Source: DAOUEG01 sp964595455
GTDB lineage: Bacteria > Chloroflexota > Dehalococcoidia > Dehalococcoidales > RBG-16-60-22
NCBI GenBank assembly: GCA_964595455.1
Contig: CAZQQL010000001.1
Span: forward strand, 16,911 to 80,910
Reading direction: 5' to 3'
Length of the DNA: 64,000 nucleotides
Below the pieces are notes generated by a model. The model searched no databases. It was not told the origin of the DNA and saw only the letters and a program-made list of their open reading frames with translations. Of this stretch, positions 7,799-16,308 are shown in pieces. Within the stretch, counting starts at the first letter, position 1; each line of letters starts with the position of its first letter. A program made the position numbers and the translations under genes.

Positions 7799-9496
7799 GT
7801 GGCTAAGAACCAAGAATTGAACGAAGTGATTTCTACGGACGTATTGATCGTCGGCGGGGGCATCGGCGGGCTCGTGACGGCCGTCAAAGCCAAAGAAGAC
7901 GCCCCGGAAATAGATGTCCTGGTTGTGGAAAAACAGACCTCCGGCTGGGCGGGTAAAGCAACAAAAATCGGCGGCATCCTTGCGTTCCTGGGGCCGGATA
8001 AAAGCGAAGAAAAATTCATTGATTTCCAGGTCCGGACTTCTGGACTGTACCTGAACGATCAGGACCTGCTGGCCAAGTATATCCGGAGTTCTTACAGCGC
8101 CATTAATGATTTTGATACGTGGGGCACTAAACTCGCCCGCACTCCGGACGGTAAAATACTTGCTTTCCCCAACAATTTCGCGCCTGAATTATCCATGACC
8201 TTTATCGACATCGATCTGATGCTGCCGATACGGGCACAAGCCCGCAAAACGGGTGTCAAATTCATTGACAAAGTCCATATCGTCGACCTGCTGAAACAGG
8301 ATGATAGAGTGGTTGGAGCGATGGGTTTCGATATCATCACTGGCAAATTCCTTACGTTCAAGGCGAAAGCTACGGTCCTGGCCAACGGCAGCTGCGGGTA
8401 CAAAGTACGGCGGTTCTGGGTGGCTGGCACCGGCGACGGCATCGCTGCGGCGTATCGTGCCGGCGCTGAAATGCGCAACGCAGAATACGGCAATCTTTAC
8501 GGCCACACCGTCTACCAGGATACCGATGGAGGTATGGTCGGCCACCAGTTCCTGGTCAATTCCCTGGGGGAAAACATGGCCCAGAAATATTTGCCAGATT
8601 CCGGTCCAACGGGCGTTTTCCTGCCGGTCCCGCTGGCTGTCGGCCTGGAAAAGGAAGTAGCAGAAGGAAGAGGCCCGATAACCTTCGCTCCGCCGCCGGC
8701 GCAGGGCGGCGGTTACCCGAAGATGGGTCTACCCAAGCTTGGTGAATGGTCGCAGCTCATGGCTGAAAAAGAAGCCAAGTACGGATTACCTCCGGGCTCC
8801 AAACGTGAGATCGCTATACCGTTACACGGCGAGACCTCATGCGTTAAAGTCGACCATGAAATGAGGACTACGCTTAAAGGCCTCTGGGCGATCGGCGATA
8901 CCAGCTATGCGGGTTCTGCTGTCGCCGGAGCAGTGTGTTCACCTCCCGGTATTACACCCGGTTCCGGTATCATGTTCGCGGTCATCAGCGGCGCCTGGGC
9001 CGGTCCTTCCGCGGCGCGGTATGCCTTGGAAACAGAGCCGGGTAAAGACTTGAGTGCTGCTGAACTGCGAGACGCCAGAAACGATCTCTTTAAACCTCTT
9101 GAGCAGACTAAACGTGTTCAGTCCGGTGAAGTCATCGAATCCCTGCAGGAAATAACCGCTCCCATTAAATACAACCTGCGCCGCAGTGAGGAGCGCCTTA
9201 ACCAGGCGCTGGCGGTACTTGAAAATCTCAAGGCGAAACTGCCTGAAATGCAGGCTAAAGACCCTCATTATCTCAGTAAATGCCATGAAATCAAGAGCAT
9301 GGTATTGTGCGCCGAACTCACCTACCGCGCCGCCTTGATGAGAGAGGAAAGCCGCGGCTCCCATTTCCGCGAGGACTTCCCGCAGCGGGATGATAAAAAC
9401 TGGCTGAAGTGGGTCATCATCAGACAGCAGAACGGCTCGATGAAATTGACCACGCAACCGGTACCGATTGACAGGTACGGCATTCAACCCGGTTAG
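7799..9496 (+). CDS. FAD-dependent oxidoreductase, fumarate-reductase/APS-reductase-alpha-like flavoprotein
   Basis: The N-terminal Rossmann motif VLIVGGGIGGLVTA with a following acidic strand end (VLVVEK) binds FAD. A second FAD contact appears near GLWAIGDTSYAGSAVAGA. The protein (565 residues) resembles the fumarate reductase/succinate dehydrogenase/AprA flavoprotein superfamily. I choose GTG 7799 because AAGGAGG lies six bases upstream. Coupled with the ferredoxin at 7521 it would reduce a double bond or oxidise a substrate with low-potential electrons. The similar ferredoxin/flavoprotein pair at 17330-19599 suggests a lineage-expanded enzyme type. The substrate is unknown, and I do not call it APS reductase because the dedicated AprB partner is absent. 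Confidence 0.85.
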   Translation: MAKNQELNEVISTDVLIVGGGIGGLVTAVKAKEDAPEIDVLVVEKQTSGWAGKATKIGGILAFLGPDKSEEKFIDFQVRTSGLYLNDQDLLAKYIRSSYSAINDFDTWGTKLARTPDGKILAFPNNFAPELSMTFIDIDLMLPIRAQARKTGVKFIDKVHIVDLLKQDDRVVGAMGFDIITGKFLTFKAKATVLANGSCGYKVRRFWVAGTGDGIAAAYRAGAEMRNAEYGNLYGHTVYQDTDGGMVGHQFLVNSLGENMAQKYLPDSGPTGVFLPVPLAVGLEKEVAEGRGPITFAPPPAQGGGYPKMGLPKLGEWSQLMAEKEAKYGLPPGSKREIAIPLHGETSCVKVDHEMRTTLKGLWAIGDTSYAGSAVAGAVCSPPGITPGSGIMFAVISGAWAGPSAARYALETEPGKDLSAAELRDARNDLFKPLEQTKRVQSGEVIESLQEITAPIKYNLRRSEERLNQALAVLENLKAKLPEMQAKDPHYLSKCHEIKSMVLCAELTYRAALMREESRGSHFREDFPQRDDKNWLKWVIIRQQNGSMKLTTQPVPIDRYGIQPG

Positions 9497-9506
9497 CATC
9501 TGTTTA

Positions 9507-9535
9507 TTGACACGTGCGAGTCTTTATTCTAAGCT
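9507..9535 (+). promoter_or_regulatory. Candidate promoter of the marR gene
   Basis: A perfect -35 box TTGACA (9507-9512) is followed after 17 bases by a weak -10 TAAGCT (9530-9535). A palindromic operator directly follows. Confidence 0.4.
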
Positions 9536-9536
9536 G

Positions 9537-9554
9537 AAGTGACCCAATTCACTT
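9537..9554. promoter_or_regulatory. Palindromic operator AAGTGA-N6-TCACTT before marR
   Basis: A perfect inverted repeat with 6-bp arms and a 6-bp spacer lies between the candidate -10 box and the ATG at 9576. Its size and place fit a winged-helix MarR dimer site used for autorepression. Confidence 0.6.
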
Positions 9555-9575
9555 TAGAAGAGCAGGTTCGTTGTC

Positions 9576-10076
9576 ATGAGCCCATTCGATAAAGATCTGG
9601 AAAAAGTACGTGAGCAAAAGAAGAACGATCCGGATATCAACCTATACATCCTGCTCGACCAGGTAGACAGCATCATCACCAATGCCGTAGAGCTCGAGAT
9701 CAAACACCTTCATCTCACCCAGCCCCAGGCCAGGGTCCTGACCATGCTGTCCCGAGAAGGCGCACCGGCCACTATCGAGGAACTGGCTAACTGGACGTTG
9801 AAAGAATTCAACTCCGTATCCACGCTCATCAACCGCATGGAGAAAAAGGACCTGATCAAAAAATTGAAGAAACCCGGTGATCTGAAAACGTATGTTGCCC
9901 TGACCGAAAAGGGCAGCCTTCTTTACCATCACCAGGTCACTGAGCGTTCAATTCATTTAATCTTCGAGAGATTATCTGATGAAGAAAAGATACAGTTGGA
10001 TTCCATACTGAAAAAACTACGCGATACTACCCGGGACCTGCTGGGATTGGATTACCGTCCGCCCTTTTTACCATAG
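9576..10076 (+). CDS. MarR-family transcriptional regulator
   Basis: This 166-residue winged-helix regulator has the MarR architecture: an N-terminal dimerisation helix, an HTH around PATIEELANWTLKEFNSVSTLINRMEKKDLI (about residues 62-92, read here in two parts), and the wing around KKPGDLKTYVALTEKG. MarR proteins usually repress neighbouring catabolic genes and release DNA on binding a phenolic or other aromatic ligand. It lies at the end of the plus-strand catabolic set, behind a palindromic site of the right type, so it probably controls itself and the divergent operons. A ligand of the phloroglucinol type would fit the locus but is inferred. Confidence 0.9.
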   Translation: MSPFDKDLEKVREQKKNDPDINLYILLDQVDSIITNAVELEIKHLHLTQPQARVLTMLSREGAPATIEELANWTLKEFNSVSTLINRMEKKDLIKKLKKPGDLKTYVALTEKGSLLYHHQVTERSIHLIFERLSDEEKIQLDSILKKLRDTTRDLLGLDYRPPFLP

Positions 10077-10145
10077 TGTTTTCAATCTGACCTGTTCTTT
10101 TCAGTGCAACACATCCGTATGAAATACTTTTGAGAACAAACAGCT

Positions 10146-10199
10146 CTGCCTGTCGTTCCGGGCTATCCCGGATGACAGGCAGAAGAAGCGTCCCTTTTT
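10146..10199 (+). terminator. Hairpin downstream of marR, possible terminator
   Basis: A long inverted repeat (arms 10146-10154 and 10174-10182, extended inward by TCCGGG/CCCGGA) is followed after eight bases by CCCTTTTTA. The T-run is displaced from the stem, so a weak terminator or a repeat element are both possible. The rest of 10077-10325 shows no gene. Confidence 0.4.
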
Positions 10200-10325
10200 A
10201 CAGTTATTAGAAGTTACGCAGGTCAGTACCTTCCATATTTTCGGAACCCACCGACGCAATGACTGCATATCCTTACAGCAGCAAATCTGGAACAGTACAC
10301 CGGCTTCACACCTCTCTTCCTGCGG

Positions 10326-10937
10326 TTACTCGTCCCAGAGCCTGAACGGCGGGTAATCATCCGTCATGAGAGCAACGTAGGCAGCGACGCGATAGGACCA
10401 CCGGTTCGTGCCGACAACGAGTTTGAAGATGTCGTCCGGGTATTTACCGGTAAAGAGCACGACGATAGCGCCGAAAATGGCCAGGATGAATGTCAATCCA
10501 ACACGGCTGAACTCCGCCCCGCCTCCCTGGAAGAGGGACAATACGATGTAATGAGGAATAGCGAGCAGCCACCACTTGACGAGCACCAGGCCGCGGGAAA
10601 AACGCTCGGGGTATTCTACGGTCAGATCAGCCGGATAGTTGTCATCAGGCTGAAGGCTGAACGGCGGATACTTGTCTGTTCCCAATGCCTGATAGCTGTA
10701 AAACCCGACGCGCCAGGACCAGCGCAGAACACCGGTATTAAAATCAAAGAGACCTCTCGGATATTTACCCGTGAACAGGATAGCAAAGAACGCGATGATG
10801 GATACCACGATAAACGCTATCCAGAGGAACACGAGACAGATGTAGTGCGGAATCGCCAGCAGCCATTTGAGCAGCCACCAAGCCCGTGACGGCGGCTCGG
10901 TCAATTCACCCCTGATAGATACCGGATACGCTTTCAT
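10326..10937 (-). CDS. DUF4389 membrane protein with two internal repeats
   Basis: The 203-residue protein contains two copies of a unit made of an amphipathic WWLLAIPHYI segment, a transmembrane helix, and FTGKYP followed by a short WSYRV/WSWRV stretch. The copies cover about residues 18-100 and 110-195. This is the DUF4389 signature. I expect four transmembrane helices and no catalytic motif. The ATG follows AAAGGAG at eight bases. Function is unknown; the neighbours (a flavodoxin-fold gene 92 bases upstream on the same strand) give no strong hint. Confidence 0.85.
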   Translation of the reverse strand: MKAYPVSIRGELTEPPSRAWWLLKWLLAIPHYICLVFLWIAFIVVSIIAFFAILFTGKYPRGLFDFNTGVLRWSWRVGFYSYQALGTDKYPPFSLQPDDNYPADLTVEYPERFSRGLVLVKWWLLAIPHYIVLSLFQGGGAEFSRVGLTFILAIFGAIVVLFTGKYPDDIFKLVVGTNRWSYRVAAYVALMTDDYPPFRLWDE

Positions 10938-11029
10938 ATAACCAACTCCTTTACCGTTATTGTTTTATGGCCCGTTACTTCCAGGGAAGCAGCACGAGCA
11001 ATTGGTCCTCTGGTGGTTTGCTACTGTCA

Positions 11030-11794
11030 TCAATGCTGTTTCGCCAACCGCCGGCCCAACAGATCAAACAGGTGTCCTGCCAGCCGCTTCGGTATTCCCA
11101 GAGAGGTTTCGTAATAATATACCGACTCGAACCATCCCTTTTCTTTGTAGTAGTGATAGTCCCGGAATGCTACTCCTGCAGCCTTGACCATGGGCCGTGC
11201 GATGCGGAACATCATCAACCTGTAGAATGAAGGCGCAGGGGTTGGGCGCGTAAGCTCCCTGTAAAAGCCGGCAGAAGCCCGTTTGACTTTCCTTACCAGT
11301 TTTTCGTTCTGCGCTTCGGTCATCGGTTCCAGGGTATTGACACAGCAGCCCTTTGAAAAGTGAAAACCCATGAGTTCACAATTAAAGCGGAGATATTTGA
11401 CAATACCCCCACCCTTGCCGATACCTTGCGTGACGATAGCCGTGCAAGCCCTACCGAAGAACCTGGGGCGATGATCGATGAACGCCAGGCGGTCGAAGAG
11501 GTTTTTCAACCGGGCTGGAAGCTGGAATGCGTAGTTCGGAGCGGCAAACACGACCCCATCAGCCTGCTCCAGTTTACCAAGCAGCATGTCCCGGTCGTCC
11601 TTCAGAGGGCAATATTCTTCACCTTTATCGAAGCAGACCTTGCATCCCCGGCAGAATTCGAGGTGATGATCGCTTAAAAACAGGTACGTAAAATCGATTT
11701 CTCCCCTCTGCTTCAGTTCTTTTTCAAACTCCTGCACGGCCCGGTATGTGTTTCTCCTGGTCTGAGTTCCTATGACAGCGATTATGTTTTTCAT
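11030..11794 (-). CDS. Flavodoxin-fold NAD(P)H-dependent FMN oxidoreductase
   Basis: The N-terminus IIAVIGTQTRRNTYRAVQEFEKEL is a flavodoxin-like phosphate-binding start, and FCRGCKVCFDKGEEYCPLKDD is the Cys-containing loop found in iron-sulfur flavoprotein-like and multimeric flavodoxin families. GVVFAAPNYAFQLPARLKNLFDR completes the FMN site. The length is about 254 residues. The start is set by GGAGGTG upstream of the ATG at 11794; an in-frame upstream codon lacks a ribosome site. It follows a second flavodoxin-like gene (11832-12389) with 37 bases between, so the two form one unit. The likely role is reduction of a quinone or small organic substrate; the exact partner is unknown. Confidence 0.82.
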   Translation of the reverse strand: MKNIIAVIGTQTRRNTYRAVQEFEKELKQRGEIDFTYLFLSDHHLEFCRGCKVCFDKGEEYCPLKDDRDMLLGKLEQADGVVFAAPNYAFQLPARLKNLFDRLAFIDHRPRFFGRACTAIVTQGIGKGGGIVKYLRFNCELMGFHFSKGCCVNTLEPMTEAQNEKLVRKVKRASAGFYRELTRPTPAPSFYRLMMFRIARPMVKAAGVAFRDYHYYKEKGWFESVYYYETSLGIPKRLAGHLFDLLGRRLAKQH

Positions 11795-11831
11795 AATTGT
11801 TTTCACCTCCCCGGTCAAGGTACCAGGGGTC

Positions 11832-12389
11832 TTAAACCGAAGCTTCCGCCCTCTCTCTTATCAGGCCATGGAAAGAAGACTGTTCCCCGGTATCCCGGAA
11901 CCTCCACATAACGTTCCTGGCAAAAAGACGGGCGCGGTCTATACGGGACTTGTCGGGCTGCCCCTGGCTGTCGTCTTCCCTGGCCCACCGGCGCAGGCGG
12001 GCGTCTGGCAGTATGGACATAATGCGTTTGGTCGTTTTATCAAGTTCGCCGCGGCAATCGAAGAGATCAAAAATACTGGCGCCGCGGGCGGCCGCGCGGA
12101 ACTTTTCCAGCATGGGCGGGAGGTCAGAGCTGTCTTCCGGGGCGGCATGGGTGATAAAGAGAACAACGTTTCGATCATCGATGCAGTGCTTCTCTATCAA
12201 TTGCTTTGTCTTCTTGTCCGGGCCCATCTGGTGAATAGGGAAGCCGAGGAACGTGAGATCATAGCCTTCAATGGTATCAATTTCATTGATCGGCTTCAGT
12301 TCTTTCTCGGTATCGATTTCCTGATACATCGCCTCGGCGATTTTCCTCGTGTTACCGGTTTTGGACAGATAAGCTACCAGGACTTTCAT
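11832..12389 (-). CDS. Flavodoxin-family protein
   Basis: The start MKVLVAYLSKTGNTRKIAEAMYQEI is a classical flavodoxin FMN-phosphate loop (TGNT). YDLTFLGFPIHQMGPDKKTKQLIE matches the second FMN-binding region. The length is about 185 residues, longer than simple flavodoxins because of a C-terminal extension after residue 150. The ATG at 12389 is preceded by AGGAGAG. It is probably an electron carrier or flavodoxin-type reductase working with the downstream FMN protein. Confidence 0.85.
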   Translation of the reverse strand: MKVLVAYLSKTGNTRKIAEAMYQEIDTEKELKPINEIDTIEGYDLTFLGFPIHQMGPDKKTKQLIEKHCIDDRNVVLFITHAAPEDSSDLPPMLEKFRAAARGASIFDLFDCRGELDKTTKRIMSILPDARLRRWAREDDSQGQPDKSRIDRARLFARNVMWRFRDTGEQSSFHGLIRERAEASV

Positions 12390-12729
12390 GTTTCTCTCTC
12401 CTATCTTTCTCGTGTTGTTACCAGCATATACCTGCCGTGTTCCCGGTGCTTCCCGCAGAAGGACGGTCTTCCAACTGGACAAAGCGGGGAATTGTTACCT
12501 GGCCGTGTGGTCAGGTAGCACCGTCCACCAGACTGTGATTTCTGTAACAGGGCCATTACTGGAATACCGCTGTCGATTGGGATAGAATAAGAACACCAAA
12601 GGGATAACGAAAGCGCGATACTAGATATATCATCACGGGGCGGAAGGGCTGTGCGGTTACGGAAAACGGGACAATCGGAAAACAAATAGTCGTAAACGCG
12701 AGGCCGATTCGACGAAATCCGGAGAGAGT
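12390..12729. other. Divergent intergenic region between flavodoxin and histidine kinase genes
   Basis: This 340-base region must contain promoters for both directions. An imperfect 20-base palindrome (ACCTGGCC-GTGT-GGTCAGGT, about 12497-12516) is the only clear structure. Open frames across it have no family features and I do not count them as genes. Confidence 0.3.
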
Positions 12730-14280
12730 TTGATAGAAGACATTCTGAACTCAGATCGCTTTTACCGTTCTGCCTATGAATATGCCAATGACGCCATTTT
12801 TCTGATGGACCGGGATACATTCATCGATTGCAATCGGAAGACGGAGGAAATGTTCGGGTGCCATCGGGATGATATTCTCCGCAGGAAACCGCAGGATTTT
12901 TCACCACCCCAGCAGCCGGACGGCAGCAGCTCCGGAATTCGGGCGAAAGAGTATATCGAAGCTGCGATGAGCGGAGCGCCCCAGGTTTTTGAATGGACAC
13001 ACAAGAAACTCGATGGGACCATATTCGATGCCGAAGTCAGTCTCAACCGCTTCAGCATCGGTGATAACACGTTGATTTTAGCCATCGTCAGAGATGTTAC
13101 ACGGCGTAAGCAGGCAGAAACGGCGCTTAAAGAATCCCACGATGCGCTCGAGTCAATGGTTGATCAACGTACGGTTGAACTGCGAAAGGCTAACGAGTTA
13201 CTGGAAAAAGAGATCGCCCGGCGCGAGAAGGCACAGGATGCTCTGGGTAAAAGCGAGGCGAGATACCGGGAGTTCCTGGAACAGGTCAACAGCATCGTCC
13301 TGGAAATGGATGTCGATGGCAAGGTGACGTTCATGAACCGGTTCGGGCGCAGGTTTTTCGGCTTCACGAAAGCAGAAATAATCGGGAAGAGCGTTATGGG
13401 CACGATAGTGCCGGAACTGGACGGGGCGGGTATCGACCTGAGACAGCATATCCAGAACATCCTCCGTAATCCCGAGGTGTACTTCAACAGCGAGAACGAA
13501 AACATCCGTAAGAACGGAGAACGTGTATGGATTTCCTGGACGAACAGGGTCGTATATAATCCCAAACTGGACGGCACGGAAATACTCTGTATCGGCGTCG
13601 ACCGGACGGAGCAAAAAAAGGCCCAGGATACCGTTGCCAGGGAGATTAAAGAGAAGGCGGCTGCAGATGAACGCAACCGTCTTGCCAGGGAATTGCATGA
13701 CGCCGTGAGCCAGACACTGTTCTCTGCCAGCCTTATAGCTGAAGTGCTGCCCAGATTATGGGAAAAAGACCGCGAGGAAGGGAAGCGGCGGTTGGAGGAA
13801 GTGAGGCAGCTCTCCCGCGGCGCCCTTGCCGAGATGCGTACCCTTCTCTTTGAGCTGCGGCCGTCAGCCCTCGCAGAGGCAGAACTATCCGAATTGCTCC
13901 GTCATCTCGCGGACAGCATCACCGGCCGCTGGCGATTACCGGTAACTGTTGATATTATGGGTGCTGTTAACCTGGCGCCGGACGTCAAGATCGCTTTTTA
14001 CCGCATTGTCCAGGAAGCGCTCAATAATGTCGCCAAGCACTCCGGCGCCTCCGGAGCAACGGTGGTTCTGGAGTGTCGGGACGATCGAACCGTGTTGTCC
14101 ATAAGTGACGACGGCAAGGGGTTCGACGTTGCCAGTCTGCCGCCGGAAAGCATGGGGATAGGGATAATGAAAGAGCGCGCCAGGGCCATCGGGGCTCAGT
14201 TTACGATTACCAGCCGATTAAAACGTGGCACTGAGATATCCATTACCCTGCCGGAAACACATAGGGAGGTAGTACGATGA
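12730..14280 (+). CDS. PAS-domain sensor histidine kinase (NarL/DegS-type, HisKA_3)
   Basis: The 516-residue kinase has two PAS domains (about residues 8-125 and 172-300), linked by a coiled coil at about 128-175. A HisKA_3 dimerisation domain follows with the phospho-acceptor His323 in ARELHDAVSQTLF, then an HATPase domain with an N-box VQEALNNVAKHS and DDGKGF. No transmembrane helix is evident, so it is probably cytoplasmic and senses a soluble or redox signal through PAS. The start is a TTG with GGAGAG close upstream. Its stop overlaps the ATG of the response regulator (ATGA), so the pair is co-translated. Confidence 0.93.
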   Translation: MIEDILNSDRFYRSAYEYANDAIFLMDRDTFIDCNRKTEEMFGCHRDDILRRKPQDFSPPQQPDGSSSGIRAKEYIEAAMSGAPQVFEWTHKKLDGTIFDAEVSLNRFSIGDNTLILAIVRDVTRRKQAETALKESHDALESMVDQRTVELRKANELLEKEIARREKAQDALGKSEARYREFLEQVNSIVLEMDVDGKVTFMNRFGRRFFGFTKAEIIGKSVMGTIVPELDGAGIDLRQHIQNILRNPEVYFNSENENIRKNGERVWISWTNRVVYNPKLDGTEILCIGVDRTEQKKAQDTVAREIKEKAAADERNRLARELHDAVSQTLFSASLIAEVLPRLWEKDREEGKRRLEEVRQLSRGALAEMRTLLFELRPSALAEAELSELLRHLADSITGRWRLPVTVDIMGAVNLAPDVKIAFYRIVQEALNNVAKHSGASGATVVLECRDDRTVLSISDDGKGFDVASLPPESMGIGIMKERARAIGAQFTITSRLKRGTEISITLPETHREVVR

Positions 14281-14918
14281 GCGTCATCCGAAGCATTCGA
14301 GTCATGATAGTGGACGACCACACAGTAGTCCGTAGCGGTCTCAGCGCCGTCCTCAAGGCTTTCGATGACCTGGAAATGGTAGGAGAAGCCGGTAACGGTG
14401 AGGAAGCCGTGGTAAAGTGCGGTCAGACCCGGCCGGATGTGGTCCTGATGGACCTGGTCATGCCGGGAATGGATGGAGCCGCGGCAACACGAGCAATCCT
14501 GGAAAAATACCCCGGGGTGAAGGTCATCGCCCTGACCAGTTTCAAGGAACGTGACCTGGTGGAAGCCGCCCTGAAGGCCGGCGCTATCAGCTATCTTCTG
14601 AAGAATATCTCAGCCGATGAACTTGCCGCCGCTATCCGGGAGGCAGCCGCCGGCCGTTCCAGCCTCTCTCCCGAGGCAGCGGAAGTACTGATTGAAAGAG
14701 TTAGGAAACCGGCAGAAAAGGAATACAGGCTGACCGGACGCGAAAATGAGATACTGTCATTCATGGTACAGGGTATTTCCAACAGCGATATCGCAGAAAA
14801 GCTCGTTCTCAGCCGGTCCACCATCAAGTTCCATGTTAGTAATATACTTTCCAAGCTGGAGGTCGCCAGCCGCACCGAGGCGGTAGCGCTGGCCGTAAAA
14901 AACCACCTGGTCAACTGA
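14277..14918 (+). CDS. NarL/LuxR-family response regulator
   Basis: The receiver domain (residues 6-125) has the acidic pair DD at 13-14, phospho-acceptor Asp59 in VVLMDLVMPGMDG, Thr/Ser near 87 (ALTSF) and Lys109 in YLLKN. A LuxR-type HTH follows at about 145-210 (LTGRENEILSFMVQGISNSD and then STIKFHVSNIL). A ribosome site GGGAGG precedes the ATG, which overlaps the kinase stop. It is the cognate partner of the upstream HisKA_3 kinase and acts as a DNA-binding regulator. A strong terminator follows. Confidence 0.94.
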   Translation: MSVIRSIRVMIVDDHTVVRSGLSAVLKAFDDLEMVGEAGNGEEAVVKCGQTRPDVVLMDLVMPGMDGAAATRAILEKYPGVKVIALTSFKERDLVEAALKAGAISYLLKNISADELAAAIREAAAGRSSLSPEAAEVLIERVRKPAEKEYRLTGRENEILSFMVQGISNSDIAEKLVLSRSTIKFHVSNILSKLEVASRTEAVALAVKNHLVN

Positions 14919-14951
14919 ACAGTATCATTACTGTCCCCCGGAGCGGGTATG

Positions 14952-14993
14952 AAAACCCCCGGCAGACTGATGTCTCCCGGGGGTTTTTATTTT
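14952..14993 (+). terminator. Rho-independent terminator after the kinase/regulator pair
   Basis: An 11-bp perfect stem (AAAACCCCCGG with CCGGGGGTTTT, arms 14952-14962 and 14977-14987) runs into TTATTTT. Confidence 0.88.
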
Positions 14994-15025
14994 AAACTGG
15001 AACCATAAAGAACCGGGAATACAAA

Positions 15026-15412
15026 ATGGAGAGCAGGATGATAGTACTTATTGCTGATGCTCACCCTGAAATTCGCTCTGCACTACGCCTCGTACTGGAA
15101 CAGGAAACAGGCTTTTCTCTGATAGCAGAGGCCGGTAATGCAGAAGAGTTATGGGCGGCGATGGCGGTATGGCCTCCCAATTTATTGTTGTTCGATTGGG
15201 ACTTGCCGGGCAGTACCGGGAAGTTCGCGGTAAAAGCATTACGCGAGCGATTTCCGGACCTTTCCATCATCGTGATGAGTGTAACCACGTCAATCAAGCC
15301 GTCGGCCTTAAGCGCCGGAGCCAGTGGTTTTATTGACAAGAACAACGCAGCTCAGGAAGCGATAACTGTATTGAGGAGCTATCAGATTCCGGGCGCCGGA
15401 TCCTGGGAGTAA
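15026..15412 (+). CDS. Stand-alone response-regulator receiver protein
   Basis: This is a single receiver domain of 128 residues with acidic Asp11, phospho-acceptor Asp57 (LLLFDWDLPGSTG), a Ser/Thr near 85-86 and Lys105 in GFIDKN. The LuxR HTH found in its neighbour is absent, and the frame closes cleanly after IPGAGSWE. It could be a phosphate sink or a CheY-like protein. ATG 15038 with GGAGAG four bases upstream is an alternative start that would shorten it by four residues. The terminator at 14952 separates it from the kinase pair, so it has its own promoter. Confidence 0.85.
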   Translation: MESRMIVLIADAHPEIRSALRLVLEQETGFSLIAEAGNAEELWAAMAVWPPNLLLFDWDLPGSTGKFAVKALRERFPDLSIIVMSVTTSIKPSALSAGASGFIDKNNAAQEAITVLRSYQIPGAGSWE

Positions 15413-15516
15413 AAAGCCGCCTCTGTTCCCGTCCGTGCTACCGGCAGAGTTTACTCACCCTCATTCTGATCAATACAGCAGGGTTGACAGCTAAACGATA
15501 CTATGAGGTGTAGGGG

Positions 15517-16308
15517 ATGAGTACGGAAATCTATTATTTTACGGGGACGGGTAATTCACTGGCGGTCGCGAGGGACATTGCCGGGAATACCGGCGGCAAA
15601 CTTATCGGCATCCCCTCAGTAGTAGAGAAAGAGGAAATCCAGGTAAGTGCTGATATACTCGGCATCATTTTTCCGGCCTACTGCACGAGACTGCCGAGGA
15701 TCGTCGAAAGGTTCGTCGGCAAACTCACCGATATCCAGTCCAGGTATATCTTTGCTGTTGTCACCGTCGGGGGTATTTCCGGACATATCCTGGACCGCCT
15801 TTCTGAAGCGATCAGCCGGCAGGGCGGCAGCCTGGCCGCCGGTTTTATCGTGCGAATGCCGGCAAACTACATCCACAACGCCGATGCCCTGCCCCTGTTC
15901 CTGCAAAACAGGATGTTCCGCAAGTGGCAGAGGCGGGCGGGCGAAATATCTGAGTACGTTCTCAAGGGCAGACGGGGACGGTTGGAAAAATTTAATCCCA
16001 TCATGACATTTTTGTTTTCAAGAACAATCGAGAAAAAACTGGAACTCGGCGAGTTGAGCCCGGATGCCGACAAGAATTTCAGAGTGGATGATACGTGTAA
16101 TAGTTGCGGTATCTGCATGAGGATCTGCCCGGTTGGCAACATCCGGATGGTTGACGGTACACCGAAGTGGCAAAACCACTGCGAAAAGTGTCTTGCCTGT
16201 ATCCAGTGGTGCCCCGAGGAGGCTATCCAGTACGGGGAGGCAACCGTTAAAAGAAAACGCTACCATCATCCCGGAGTCAAACTCGCCGACATGTTGAGAA
16301 GAAGTTAA
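15517..16308 (+). CDS. EFR1-family protein: flavodoxin domain plus 2[4Fe-4S] ferredoxin domain
   Basis: The N-terminal half has the flavodoxin loop YYFTGTGNSLAVARDIA. The C-terminal part carries CNSCGICMRICPVGNI and CEKCLACIQWCPEEAI, two complete cluster motifs of a bacterial ferredoxin. This domain order and the 263-residue length define the EFR1 ferrodoxin group. It would shuttle electrons between FMN and Fe-S centres in the cytoplasm. A GAGGTG ribosome site precedes the ATG. The physiological partner is unknown. Confidence 0.88.
   Translation: MSTEIYYFTGTGNSLAVARDIAGNTGGKLIGIPSVVEKEEIQVSADILGIIFPAYCTRLPRIVERFVGKLTDIQSRYIFAVVTVGGISGHILDRLSEAISRQGGSLAAGFIVRMPANYIHNADALPLFLQNRMFRKWQRRAGEISEYVLKGRRGRLEKFNPIMTFLFSRTIEKKLELGELSPDADKNFRVDDTCNSCGICMRICPVGNIRMVDGTPKWQNHCEKCLACIQWCPEEAIQYGEATVKRKRYHHPGVKLADMLRRS

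Noticed and set aside
12401..12820. 139-codon minus-strand frame over the kinase promoter region
   Set aside because: No family pattern, Arg/Ser-rich, and it overlaps the kinase N-terminus.
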